Assembly: GCA_028673005.1 (NCBI GenBank) | Contig: CM054114.1 | Coordinates: forward strand, 14,626,516-14,690,515 | Source: Tanypteryx hageni | Taxonomy: Eukaryota; Arthropoda; Insecta; Odonata; Petaluridae | Length of the DNA stretch: 64,000 nucleotides | Direction of reading: 5' to 3' | Part shown: one piece after another, positions 31,339 to 43,609 of the stretch | How positions within the stretch are numbered: the first letter of the stretch is position 1 | Layout of the letters: each line of letters begins with the position of its first letter | The notes under the pieces: generated by a model | Told to the model about the DNA's origin: nothing | The model's input: only the letters and a program-made list of their open reading frames with translations | Database searches by the model: none | Translations under genes and position numbers: made by a program

Positions 31339-31745
31339 TGTTACGCCTAATCTGTGAAATGGGCAGCTTTTTTCCCCTAATTCGTGTAATGGGCAACAGC
31401 TTTATCCATTTCGTGAAATAGACAAATTTAGTGCCTAGTTCGTTCGTGAACTGGGCATTGATAATTCTGCCTATTTCATGAATTGGGCAAACACTTAAGA
31501 TATTGAATACGTTAAAACAAGTTATTATTGATATTGTTCTCCGCCCGCCCGTCTCTCTGCAGTGTCTCACGCTCTGTTATCTCAGAAACTAAGAAAGATA
31601 GAAGAAAAATTTTAATGCAAAAGTCGTTTGTCTTAAATAGGAGATTACAGAAAAATAATTTATATTGCTCTCCGTCCGTCCGTCTGTCTGTCGATCGGTT
31701 TTATCTCCCGGGTAAAGCTGCCCATTTCACGGATTCGCCGTAACA
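31339..31745. mobile_element. Small TIR element with internal repeats
   Basis: Ends are imperfect inverted repeats of about 30 bp: the left TGTTACGCCTAATCTGTGAA continues with ATGGGCAGCTTT; the right on the minus strand is TGTTACGGCGAATCCGTGAA, then the same ATGGGCAGCTTT. Between 31349 and 31490 five versions of a GTGAAATGGGCA-like motif recur every 30-40 bases. No target duplication is clear. Confidence 0.7.
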
Positions 31746-32689
31746 CATTCACTAAATGCGCGATAAAACATTTTAATAAAATGTTTTTAAGAGTTTAAGA
31801 AATCAGATAGAAAGCCTCCGAAAAGTTCAGTTTTGCCTTTGGATTTTTGTCATCACACATAGTACATCATTTTTAATAATTTAATTTTAATTGAAACAAT
31901 TCTGCAAAAACTACTCAGGAAGCAAGAATTTTCGTAGAATCGAATTCATTTCCAAAGAATAATCGAGATATAGTCACAACTAATTCCTATTTTGATGAGT
32001 ATTCCATAATCACTCTGATTAAACCAAAGCGTTCAATGCCATCCAACATATCCACGATTACATAACAGATAATCCGACGAAATTAAACACAAATTAATGG
32101 AATCGAACAACCAACACTTTTAGCCCGCGTTTCTTCCAATTAATTACGTTTCTTGTCTATTTTAGAGTGATGTATCATATAACCGTAGTTATGGCGGAAA
32201 AACTTGCCGCAAATATAAAATAAATTGGCGTCCTAGACGGTTCTTTAGGAAAATGAGATTTCCAGCTAAATAGATTAAACAAGCTGCACACATTTTGAAA
32301 AACAAACAAAACCTCAACTTCCAATTTGTTTTTATGAAACAGAAATTTGAATTTTATAAGAAAAAGGTCGACTGAAACAAATAGCAATGGCTAGAATAAT
32401 ATTTATTCACATCTACTAAGTAACGGTGGGCTGCGCATTTCATTTCATTGAGAAATGTAAATCTACGCGCAAAAGAAACGAATCAAACGTAAAAGAGAAG
32501 CCGTTTTACTAGAACAATCACATTAACCTTTTCAACTGAAACAACGATTCAACCAAAATTCTACGCGACCCGCAAAAAATTCATCTCCATCCGTCTGTCT
32601 ATCTGTCTGTCCCTTTTAACTTTTGAGTCAATAGACCGATTTTCATGAAACTTGGTGAAAATCTCTTGCTGCATGGGCCAAGCTTCCGA
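31746..32689. other. No gene recognised
   Basis: AT-rich. A CCGTCTGTCTATCTGTCTGTC run at 32590-32610 is followed by a GATTTTCATGAAACTTGGTG block, a module that recurs in other repeats of this window. Confidence 0.45.
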
Positions 32690-32743
32690 GGATAGTTTTT
32701 GTTGCGAAGATTGAAGTCCCGGGTTCGATTCCAGGAACTATCC
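32690..32743 (+). pseudogene. tRNA-like remnant with intact B box
   Basis: GGATAGTT and AACTATCC at the two ends pair as an acceptor-like stem; GGTTCGATTCC (B box) lies between. At 54 bases it lacks a proper D arm and anticodon arm, so it is a shortened tRNA relic or SINE part. Confidence 0.45.
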
Positions 32744-33416
32744 TTCCCATTTGATATACATGGGAAATCTGAAATCCATCGTGCAGGCCAATTTTCTCTT
32801 GCACATTAAAATATCTTAGAATTGTAATATAGGAAAGGGTTTTACACTATTCTCTGAGGAAAAGAATAAAGATTCTAATTTTTATTGGAGAATTTTGCTT
32901 ATCGATTGTATTTCTTAGAATTTCGCGTCAATACTGGCGATTTTGCAGATTTTATCACTCATTACGAGAGTGCTGCCATGGCAAGGACTACTGTTGGACT
33001 CGGACTCGATATAGTCTATTACATACATGCGTTGTTTCGGTTCGGTATATTATAATACGTACACGCGTTATTTTTGCAGCACAAATACGCGTGATCAATT
33101 TTAATATTCCGTTCGAATGTATTTGTGGTATTTTATAACGCTAAATTATGAAATTTTGGAACACAAAGAGCTATGACTTTAAAGCTTAAAGCCAATATAT
33201 GTAAGTATTAAATAAATGATTAAATGGAAAGTAGGCATCATAAGTTCTGTTTGGATCATCTTGTTTCATATTACTCTCCAGCAAGTGATCCATCAAATTG
33301 ATTCCATAAGTCTATCCTGGGATTTTGGCTTTTGTAACATACGTCATTCTTGAGTTAATTTGTTAACGGATAGACGGATAGATGAGCCGAATACATAAGT
33401 GATTTTTTAGAAAAAA
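32744..33416. other. No feature seen
   Basis: Mixed AT-rich DNA with no recognised coding or repeat structure. Confidence 0.35.
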
Positions 33417-34087
33417 ATCTGTGGTCACCGCATGACTTTCTCCATACCTGTAATATTTCTAAAAATTCCAAATAGGTTAACTGATAATAAATATTTTAAG
33501 GAACTGCGAGAAAATTTTAAAAACTTTACAGAGAACAGAAATAAACTCAAACCGTATGCCCCCGAAGCTCCAACAATTAAGAAAATAAAAAGGAGCGTAA
33601 GTTGTTTACAATAATCGCCGGAAGGTGGTGTGGTTGTGGCAGCTAAAATATTTAGTTTTAAAAATATCTCTTCAACAATGCAAAAGATGGGAAAATATTT
33701 CGAACAAATATTGTAGAAAATTAAATTTCCTACAACGATTATTCCAGTACTTTTTTACATTCATCAAATGTTGAAGCAAATATAAAAAAACCAATGTGAC
33801 AAGAGTAAACACCCACTTCGGGTTTACCGATTTTTACCAAAAACTAATTAGTTCTTTTCCCTTTAGCAAAATTTCAAATATAAAATTTCACGATAATTTG
33901 ATTAATAGTTCTTGAGTTAGAGCACCCACAAAATTTCGGTCACAGACAGACACACCCACAAACATCGAGAAAATAGTCAAAATGTGTTCATGGGACCTTA
34001 AAAAATGTATTTCCGTTGAAATCTCGAATTCGATTTTTTCATGAAAATAATACTTTCTCTATAATTTGTATATGGAGAAAGTAAAAA
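33417..34087 (+). repeat. Dispersed 0.63-kb repeat, copy 3 (diverged)
   Basis: Same order of blocks as copies 1 and 2: GACTTTCTCCATA start, TAGAAAATTAAATTTCCTACAA, ACCCACTTCGGGTTTACCGA, then ACAGACAGACACACCCACA, ending TATATGGAGAAAGTAAAAAC. It is more diverged than the other two and has unrelated sequence near 33460-33590. Confidence 0.8.
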
Positions 34088-34826
34088 CAGAAATAATTAA
34101 TGAAAACAAAATTTATATGCACTAAAAAGTAAACAATACACAAACAAATTAGATAATTGAATGATTCAGAAAGAAACAATAGCTTTGGGAAAACAACTTG
34201 CGTGAGAAAAGACATTTATCCGTTAAACATTACGCTACACAACTTTTATATTCCCAAAACAATTTTCACTTTCTGGAAAATTCAATTATATGAATTTTAG
34301 ATTTATTTTTTACTTTTTAGTTCATACACAACGTGATCTTAGTAAATAAATCTGTATAAATATAGTTTTTCTGTGTTTATAAAAGATGAAAAACTTTACT
34401 TTTGCAGAAAATGTCCTCCAAGAACTTAGAAAATTCAACAATTTCAATCCGAAAAAATTAAAAAGAAACAAATAATTAGATATGAAGGGGCGACGGCAAC
34501 AATCACTTTTTATGTGTTATCTTGCGGGAGACAAATTATATCCTGGAGTCGAATCCGGGTCTTTTTTAGAGTTTTTTTATCGCCATTGAATTTAATGCGC
34601 GATTGACGCATTCCTGCCGAATTTAAATCTTGTACTTTGTCGGGATGTTTGTTAAAAAAACGTTATTTGTAAAAACGTCTATATGGAGGATAATGATACT
34701 AATTAACTTTTTCAGAACATAACAAATACCGAAGAGTGTTAATGGCGTTACAGTTATGCATCTGATTGATTTATAACAGTTCTATATCAGCATTGGAGAG
34801 GGAGTAATTAATGCTTATTATGGTGC
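34088..34826. other. No feature seen
   Basis: AT-rich sequence without recognised genes or elements. Confidence 0.35.
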
Positions 34827-34915
34827 GTGGGGACATTTTGTCCCACCTTGAGTTTGGGGACATTGTGTCCGGGGACGTGATGCCCGGGAACATTGTATCC
34901 GGGACATTTTGTCTG
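34827..34915. repeat. Cluster of GGGACATTKTGTCC-like near-palindromes
   Basis: Five related short units in 90 bases: GGGGACATTTTGTCCC, GGGGACATTGTGTCC, GGGGACGTGATGCCC, GGGAACATTGTATCC, GGGACATTTTGTC. They are followed by ACGGACAGACGGACGG and an ATGAACCGAATACATAAGCG block that recurs near 33380-33405. Confidence 0.75.
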
Positions 34916-35439
34916 GTTTACGGACAGACGGACGGATGAACCGAATACATAAGCGATTTAAAAAAAGGGCTAAGTTGGTTAATGAATATTTTTCCATTGG
35001 AAAATTTAAAGAAGTGGCCACAAGTTATTTCTTCTGCCATAGACGCATTTCGAGTCGTACAGAAAGTTGTAACTTTATCGAGATTAATGTCGTAAGCCGA
35101 CGATCAGAACAACGGAACAACTTGCTAAGCGATTCATTTGCGACCAGAATCAACAACAAAGATTAAATTAAGAAAATGCGTTATGGATGCTTGACAAATC
35201 CGACTTTTATACCACTAGACGACTGTATCGTCAATTGTTTTAAGAACCGTCTGGAGAAGCATTGTGTGTCGCGTCATCTTTCCGCTGCATATTCAAGCTT
35301 TATTTCCGCTCCTTGAGTGTAAAAGATAAAGTCATTGGGTTCGTCCGGTCGCTGACACCTTATCGGCGTAATTCTGAAAAATGGAGGCACGCATTAAAGT
35401 CACTCATTGACGTCGAGAATTTTTTATTCTTCAGCTTTT
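34916..35439. other. No gene recognised; flank of an LTR-retrotransposon relic
   Basis: Open frames 34909-35166 and 35262-35486 have no recognisable domain. The right part may be decayed upstream polyprotein of the integrase relic that follows. Confidence 0.35.
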
Positions 35440-36040
35440 CTCTTCGATGGCATTTAGAGAGCATAATAACACTTATTATGTTGTAACTGTTGATTATTTG
35501 TCTGTATAAATTGAAACTAATCGTTTTCCTAATCTTCGATGTTCTACAGTTGTTAAAATATTAAAATCTCAATTTGCTAGACATGGTATCCCTATTAAAT
35601 GTTTTACTGATGGTGCGCCTATATTTTAATTGCTATTTGTTTTAGCAATTTAGTATTGAATGGAAGTTTGTGCATGTTATGCCTAGTCCTAATTATCCCA
35701 AATCTACAGATATGGCTGAATCAACTATAAAACGTGTACCTAAGATACTTACTTAAGAAATGTCAAGACTCTGGTGTCGGTCCTTATTTAGCCTTGTTAC
35801 ATCTTATAAATACTACTAGAGGAAAGATTAAATCTCATGTTCAAATTCTAATGAATAGATCCTTAAGAATTAACATTCCATCTTCCAGAAATTTCACCAG
35901 AAAAAGATCGAAAGATAATTATGGCAAAAAATAAAACTAATAAACAATATAATGATAGCAAGTCTGTAATACGCTCTGATTATAAAATTTTCCAAAATAT
36001 AATTTTCGAAAAAATCTTTTTCCTATGATGAAGTTATGCA
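35440..36040 (+). pseudogene. Ty3/gypsy-type integrase core, fossil
   Basis: Plus-strand reading in three frames gives the parts of an integrase catalytic core in order: VTVDYLS (first Asp), SQFARHGIPIKCFTDGAP (second Asp), PSPNYPKSTDMAESTIKR (catalytic Glu), then LKKCQDSGVGPYLALLHL and IKSHVQILMNRSLR, typical of the region after the core in gypsy polyproteins. Stops and at least three frame changes (near 35500, 35640 and 35755) break it. No LTRs, protease or reverse transcriptase were found beside it. It is a dead fragment. Confidence 0.75.
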
Positions 36041-36739
36041 GTTGAAATGCATGTCTCTTATACAATAACAAGTAAATTGTTCATAGCTATAATTATTGTA
36101 AACAGATTTTGAAAAAAACTTGCTTATTAACTGCACATATATGTAGGTATATAAAATGTTTACCTAACTTAAAATTACGTTTGTGAAATTGGCTGTATAT
36201 ATTAACTGTGTTTACTATGTGTAAATTGATATAAACATGCAATAAATAGTAAACTTGATTTCCTAAATATTGGTGTAAAATATTTTTATGATTCAAATTA
36301 ATATGTAATGAAAATGTGTTTTGACATTACATGTAGACTGTTCTTACTTTTTCCGCTTAAGAAGGGAAAGATGTACTATAATTCATGTTTTATCTACCGT
36401 CGAACGTCGTCTATCGGCAAGTTTTAGTTAATGTGCCTTGTATACTTTGTTTTTCCGGCTTAAAATGATTTTAGGACATCATTTATCAAAGGAAACACGA
36501 TATAAAAAAGAGATAAACACCCGTTTAAGGTGAAAGAGACTGGGAAAAAAGTTTTAAATGCTTTCAAGGTACGAGGGAACTGAGCCCTCTTACACGCATA
36601 TACGCATTCCATAAAGTGTGTGTGTATTATTGGCTAATCAACCTCTTGGATTATTATAGCCATAGCTCCTTTCACACCGAACACACAAGGGAGGAGGGTA
36701 ATCCGATACCAGTATTAGCCTACTCTTAACTAAGAGCAC
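36041..36739. other. No gene recognised
   Basis: AT-rich. A block near 36630-36670 (GCTAATCAACCTCTTGGATT, then ATTATAGCCAT) recurs at 56898-56940, so it belongs to a dispersed repeat. Confidence 0.4.
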
Positions 36740-36885
36740 CAAGGTGGCCAACGGCTTAACGTCCCTTCCGAAGGACGGAACGCTGACTTTCCGCGGCCTC
36801 CTTCGTAGGATTCGTGCCCGCTGTCCTTTCGAGCAGCAGGCGAGTAGCAGCCAGCGTCCTAACCACTACACCATCAGCACACCCT
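36740..36885 (-). repeat. tRNA-derived SINE head
   Basis: On the minus strand, TGGTGTAGTGG (36863-36873) is a perfect pol III A box and GGCACGAATCC (36808-36818) is a B box with two changes. The spacing is longer than in a tRNA. GC-rich compared with its surroundings. This is the promoter part of a tRNA-derived short retroelement. Confidence 0.65.
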
Positions 36886-37423
36886 TACCATAAAGTGAAA
36901 ACAAGGATCTCGAGGTGAGCAACGCCATTACAGAGTTATGGATTCGCCATCAATTCGAAGATCTGCTCCGAAAATTCCTTGGTTTGGTGTTTCCCTGAGC
37001 GAAAACGTCATGAATGGGTTACGCTTCCTCTAAAAAAAATAACCCTGCGTTGTGAGTGAGATGAGTAAGCCCGAAATCGTCCACAAAGGGAACCGATTCG
37101 TCCATCTGGGCATACGTATTTCCGGGAGGAAGCTGATTGTAGTCGGAAGAAGGGGGCGGTTTCGGTAATAATCTCCTGTCGCCCGGACTTATATATCTCC
37201 CTCTCTCCACCCTCTGATCCCCTCCTTCCCTCTCCCCTCCACTCTCTCTTCTCCCCCTCTCTTCTCCCCCTTCTCGTTTCCTCTTCCTCATACTCTCCCA
37301 TCCAACATCGCTCTTCCAACCTTCTCACATTCAGACTCGACGCATTCGCCCATTAGCGAAGTACCATTAAAAGTTCATCTTAATAATGAGAAACATCTTG
37401 CAAAGGGAATTCGCCGATTCCGG

Positions 37424-37760
37424 TTTTTAGGCGTTCTTTACCAGCGAAGCGGTAGTATCAGAACACCTTATGAGCACATCTCGTCCGTCCGTCTGTCCTA
37501 ACTTCCATCTCCTAAACCGCTGGGCAGATTTTAATTAAATTAAGTACGAGTGATCGTTATTAATTTATTGCCCAATTTTGTTTTTAAACAGCATCCGTCA
37601 ATTAGAACTTTTGAAAAGACTACATAATTACGAGTTAGAGTTTCGGAGATAAGAATTCGGGAGTTGCCCAATCTTTCGATACCGTTTCATGCGTATTTCC
37701 CATAATCTCTGTGCATTCCATTTATGGAGTATACTTTTCCATCTTTTTAAAACAGCAGTT
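37424..37760 (+). repeat. Dispersed repeat with TTTTTAGGCGTTCTTTACCA end, copy 1
   Basis: Starts TTTTTAGGCGTTCTTTACCA, continues with AAGCGGTAGTATC, CGTCCGTCCGTCTGTCC and TCTCCTAAACCGCTGG, CATCCGTCAATTAGAA. The inverse of 43610-44108 carries the same blocks in the same order. It abuts the 0.63-kb repeat copy 2. No coding capacity. Confidence 0.8.
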
Positions 37761-37795
37761 GATGTCGTTTTGCCCATTTTCAATGTGTTTGTGTT

Positions 37796-38433
37796 TTTAC
37801 TTTCTCCATATACGAAGTATAGAGCAAGTATTGTTTTCATGAAAAAATCGAATTCGAGATTTCAACGGAAATACATGTTTTAAGGTCCCCTGAACACGTT
37901 TTGGCTAATTTCTCGATGATGTCTGTGTGTCTGTCAGTCTGTTTGTATGTGATAGATTTTTGTGGGCGATCTAACTCAAAAACTATTAATTAGATCAACG
38001 CAAAATTTTATATTTAACATATTTATAAAAGTTAAAAGATCTGATTAGCTTTTGGTTAAAATCGGTCGACCGGAAGTGGGTGTTTACTCTTGTCACTTAT
38101 CCGTCATTTTGAAATATTTGCTTTAATATGTGATAAATTAATAATGTATTGGAATAAAAGTTGTAGGAAATTTCATTTTCTACAACCTTTGTTTGATACA
38201 TTTTTCCATATTGTTTAAGAGATATCTTATATTTTTAGCTGCCACCACCACGTCACCTACCGAAGACTATTGTTAACAATTGACGCTTAGTTACGTCTTA
38301 GTAACGCTCAATTTTCTTTTCTTAATTGTCAACCGGAAGTAAATATTGACAACGATCTCAGAGCTAACAACATGTAATTTACCGTATAAATATGGAGAAA
38401 GTCATGTGTTGCCCACATCAGTTTATTTTAGTT
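37796..38433 (-). repeat. Dispersed 0.63-kb repeat, copy 2 (inverted relative to copy 1)
   Basis: Reverse complement of 30025-30655 over its whole length with few differences: TTACTTTCTCCATATACG start and ATATGGAGAAAGTCATGTG, then TTGCCCACATCAG at the other end. The intervening 7.1 kb holds copy 3. Confidence 0.88.
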
Positions 38434-39429
38434 TACTTTTACGAAGTCGTAGATGCCTATACATATACTTACATTAATGTAAAGCTTGGTAAAATACAAA
38501 GGGAGCAACGAATGGGAGATATTTCCGGATAGATTTCCGAATTTCTGTATTCTGGGTTATCGATGCCTGACAGTATGACGCATTAAAATTCATGTCCGAC
38601 GTTCATGATGTTGATCCTTCTTCTATAAATAATAATCGACTATCACAGCTGCTGAGAAATAGAAAGCCCAAAAAAAACATCAACAGAATATTATACTAAA
38701 AAATCCATCTGCTTCAATCTAAATTTTCTTTTTCGTTATTTCCTTTATATGATGTCGGTGAAGCTAGACGAGATCTACCACATCCTGGCTCCATTTCCCA
38801 CGCATTTCGCCTTTCCTTTGTTTTGAACGGTTCCGCCGCTCCTTCGCCGTGGCGAGGGTGACGGTGTTGGAAGATGGGAGATTAAGCAAAAATCGAATAA
38901 AAATGGATGTAAGAGGACAGAAGAGAGAAATATGAGACGGTGGGGTGAACGGGGAGTGAAATGAAGGCAGGAAGGAGCATTCACAGATTTTTTAATCCAT
39001 AAACAGGAGTGAATGTGGAGTTTGGAAGCAGGAGAATGCGGTCAAATAACGAGAGAAGGGGCAAAAGAGGGCAGGAGTGGGCAACGCGTGGATGTCGAGG
39101 ATTTCGGAAGAGAGAAAGGAGATTGGAGTGGTTATGGAGAGAAAGAAGGCGAAGAGGTGTGAGAGATGGAGAGCCACATAAGGGTAGCGGGCGTAACGCG
39201 CTTCTCATTTTTCATAGCAGAAATGCATTCACACAAGAGGATTTGACGATCAGAAATATATGTGTTTTGTACGAGTTGTCGGTGTTTGCATACTGCAAGC
39301 GCTTAGTAAATCACCAAGATATAAACTCGTAAATAAACCAACGTGATCTCCAGGACAACAGTACTTCAGCCACGTGGAGCCTATATGCATTAGATAATAA
39401 ATTCCATGAGTTCTAGCAGAATATTTATA
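38434..39429. other. No gene recognised; purine-rich stretch 38880-39180
   Basis: The overlapping open frames at 38775-39332 come from a purine-rich, low-complexity strand bias and lack domains. Confidence 0.4.
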
Positions 39430-40090
39430 ATTTTTCGCGAAATTAAGGCAACTACCCATAATTCACAAATTCTCTGGCAATCGGCTCGTGTCCAAGTTTT
39501 CGTATATCAAGTTTCGGGACTCAGATCACTCTGCACAAGCAATGCGAATAATCATCATTAAGACAATACCCGATACACTAAAATTATGGAAAAATTACGA
39601 TATTTTGTGTTAAGATTATGGCATCATCATCCGTGCCTTTAGCACGTATTTGGATTTAAAAAATCGCGAAATAGGTATGACGCCATTATATTTAACAATC
39701 GAAATGTTAAAATTTCGCGAAAAACTACGAAACACAACATTGAAATATTTTTCATGTTTTACTACATTTCTTGTGTTAGTAGATATAATTACGTCATCAT
39801 AAGTTTACGTCTTAGTTTAAAATCAATGGAATAATAATATATAAATAAGACATTCATTTTCATTTTCCGCGAAATTAATGCAGCTATCCGAAATTTCTAA
39901 ATTCCCTGGCAATCGGCTCGCGTTCAAGTTTTCGAATATCCGGTTTTATGTCTTAGATCGCCGTTTCAGCAATAGCTATAATCATCATTAAGAAAATAGC
40001 CTATATATCACACTAAAAATTATGTAAAAATTAGTATATTTTGCGTGTTAGGATTATGGCGACATCATCCGTGCCTTTTAGTTCGAATCC
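39430..40090 (+). repeat. Diverged tandem duplication, unit about 430 bp
   Basis: Blocks at 39433-39650 recur at 39864-40085: TCGCGAAATTAA, CTCTGGCAATCGGCTCG against CCCTGGCAATCGGCTCG, AATCATCATTAAGA, and ATCATCCGTGCCTTT. The second copy has no gene. Confidence 0.75.
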
Positions 40091-40856
40091 GGATAAAAAA
40101 ATTAATTTAAAATTATCACGTCATCATATGTTATCGTCGTTGGCTGAAATCAACTGGTTTATAATGCAGTCTAAGCATCAAATGTTCTTAAGTATAGAAA
40201 ATCAATTCCCATTGAAAAGCATTGTAGTCGTCGCTATGGTAGTTAATATTTTTGTTGTTTAAAAAGGGAAAAATTTTATAATTTTATGATTAAAATCAAA
40301 TTTTTACGCAAATTCAACAAGGATTTGAATTTTGTCTTCAAGAAAAACAAACTTCATTTTTTCATCCATGGTATGGTGCATGTCCCGACTTTGTATCTTA
40401 ATTAAAAATAATTTTAAAAACAAATTTTATATATCCCTGCATGCATGCATTGAAAATATCGTTTCGTTTGCAAGTTTTATTGTGCATTTTAAGTCAATTA
40501 CTATATTGATAATGTTTTTGATTAATTTCTTTCGACATTGACCCGTGGCCGGTGCATTTATTACTTAATATTAAACAAACCACAGAACATAAGATATGCT
40601 GTACCATCAGAAATATTGAACAAAACAAAAAATATTGTCTACCGGTAGTATAAATCATGTAGGTATGTGCTTTTGGTTATGAAGATGGTGTTGGCTATAT
40701 AATTATTGTAAGAAGGGCAATAAAAGTGGTTCAACTAATAATACTCTTTGTAACAATTTTTTGTCATAGGAACTATCGCATTGGGTTACTTCACGCAAGG
40801 GTCTCTAGATGTTTGCAGGAAGTACTGTAAGGGGCCCCTAGTATATTATATAAATA

Positions 40857-40912
<56 letters not shown>

Positions 40913-42410
40913 ATTTGGATAAATATATTAACCTGATCACCTTCACAGGAATTTTGATTTCACCAGACCATAACCTATGATAATCCATCCGTGTCGTATT
41001 TAATTCATAGATGATAACTTTAAGAGCCGAAAAAAGCGTGACTGACGAAAGATAGGGAATTTAAATGTAATATAGATACTTAACCAATTAAAATTTACCA
41101 GTGAAATCATACATCAGCTTCGAGTTTCGCGGTAAGTTATTATCCAAAATATAAAACAATACCATATTCGCAATTTGGTTTCAGCACTAAAATCTCGTGG
41201 TGACATTGCACTGAAACAAATGAATCGCAGATAAATATCGCTGCTATTATCATCTCCATGACTTATAATATTTTAGATAATCATTTAGATATATTAGAAA
41301 TATTATAACGATTCGTAGGTTTACCCGAGTTTATCGTGTAAGAATAAAAATTTGTCGATTTTATCTTATAATGCAGTTTCCAATTTCAAATTAAATTATT
41401 ATACACACTCTTAATGCCTGAAATAATTATTAAAAACATCATAACGATATCACCTAAGTTAACTTCCTACAAAAAACCTTGAATGCGATTCCAAAATTAT
41501 TCATTTAATTACTTTAGGTAAAAGAAATTTAATTTGATGTCTTATAAATACATACTTGTTCCTCCAAATCCGTCCGTTCATACGTTATTGTGCGCGTATA
41601 CGATTGCGATAGATTTAACGTTTTATAACTTGAAGGAATTTTAAAGTTCCATTTCTTCAAAAAATAATTCTTTACCGTCCAGCAAAGAATTGATAGTTTT
41701 TAACTAATGGTTTATTCTAAGTGTCTTCAAGCGCAGAGGCACTTACCAACGATGGGAAATTCTTTTAACGGCCCAAAATCATTTTGGGGATTTTTGGTCA
41801 TCTATATAAATAGATATTTTACAGCAACGAAAAAAACGTCCAAAAATCGCAGCCTTTTCTAAATATACGACCAACTAAAACTAAAAAGAAATAAATACGT
41901 TAATTTATGATCTGGATTGATACGACGGCTTTCTTCCTTGACCTTTGAAATATAATAGGACCCGGAGAAAGAGTGTTGGGTGCATAGGCAGAGTGGGAAG
42001 TGGTTGAGGGACAAATGCGAAGCGAGAGGCGGGAAGGAAGAAAGTGTTAGGAAAGGAGAACGGAGGAGTGGGCAGAAAGAAAGGGGGCGTAAGGGGAGGG
42101 GGCCTTAGGGCCTCACGAAAGGACCACTGGGCTTCTCATCATGCGGCCCATACCAAATCTCAACGCACCAGCCATATGGGTGTCACGTGCGAGCTCCTTA
42201 CTTGGTGCCTCTCACGCACTCCCACGCAATCTCCGTGCTCTAACCTCTCTCTCTCTCTCCCGTTTTCTCTCTTCCCCTTCTCTTTAGATCTTTCTCATCT
42301 CTTCCTCTCCCTCTCCTCCTTTGCACACAACTACCTCATTCTCAATCTGGTTTGAGAAATGTTTACATTCTTTCTATCATTAACAATTTCGAGGTTTGGA
42401 ATCCTCGCCG
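40091..42410. other. No gene recognised; (TA)n at 40864-40905
   Basis: AT-rich with a TA microsatellite. A CT-rich patch lies near 42240-42320. Open frames here (40041-40262, 40332-40541, 42044-42355) lack domains. Confidence 0.4.
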
Positions 42411-42730
42411 CGAATATTGTTATCGTTCTTTGCACGAAGTGAACGCATATAGGAGAGGTCGTTTCCGTCCGTCCGTCCGCATGTTAAAACTCGGAAACCA
42501 CTGGACGTATTTTGATGAAATTGGATATTGGGTATCGGACAACAATTACGACCACTTTCCATAAAGACCTACAGTGTTCCTATGTTTCAACTCGGGAACC
42601 GCTGGACTTATTTTGATGAAATTTGGTAATGGAGAGTTTTGCTAAAACTGATCAACCGATTCCAATTTTGGTTAAAATCAGACAATAATAACGACAACTT
42701 TACATAAGGACTTACATGTATTTTACAACG
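42411..42730 (+). repeat. Dispersed dimeric repeat, copy 1
   Basis: Contains GCACGAAGTGAACGCATATA, a CCGTCCGTCCGTCCGC run, and two internal versions of a CTGGACKTATTTTGATGAAA block (near 42503 and 42604) followed by an ACAATAAYKACGACMACTTT block. The inverse of 48179-48550 matches it block for block. Confidence 0.8.
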
Positions 42731-43609
42731 TACCTCGCTAGCTTTTTAACGGTGTGGAATTATTTAACTTATCTTTGCATTCATATGAAGGAAAGAGAGA
42801 TTTTCTGCTTAGGAAATGTGGTCTATTTGCAGTGAAGTAGAATATTACACCAGTTGAAAAAATCTGTTCCCACTTTTCCATAAGAATTTCTGTCAATTGG
42901 ATGGTATTCATGATACCTCGTGGATGTATAAGTTTTACTTAATTAGAGGTGAAGGTTTTCGCAGAGATAAATGTATGCAAGGCGCAACATAGAAACCGCA
43001 CTATGCCATACAGCGAATTTTATAACTTCACTAGGAATAAAAATTTAAAAACAATCTTCGGGATTCGCGTTATCCTTTTTAAAGGCGATTCGCGCATGAA
43101 TTTCAGAATGGCGTTTCAAGGACTGAAAAGGTTTCGCAACCTTGTCGCTGGGCGACGTACAGTTACGTCGACATAACTAGAGAGCGACTGTCACAAGGGA
43201 GATTTCCATTTCTTCGTATACATGCACCTCGATATTTCCTATCGAACACACCTAATTAATGAACCACTGTGGAAAAATACTCGAGGAGGGTATCTCTGTC
43301 GATGGACATTATTTTAACGGTTGGTATACAAAGGAAATGAAGGCGCTCAAATTCTGTTCGCGCACGCTAGGGCTAAGATATAACCCTCGTTCCTTTAAAA
43401 TATCATCACCATCGTCAGAGGTAACCTGTCAGGAGACAGGTTTGTGTTTAAACCTGATTCTCCAAATACTCATATTTTCCGCTGTCTTCTTTATGTATTT
43501 ATCTCTTTACCTCTCAAGTCGTCTATTTTCCTACGTCTTTCCCTTATTACTTCCAGTTTTCTTTCCAATACATCTTTAATCATGCTCTCTCTTCGCTGCC
43601 AATGTCCAA
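42731..43609. other. No gene recognised
   Basis: Open frames at 42949-43176 and 43259-43731 have no recognisable domains. Confidence 0.35.
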
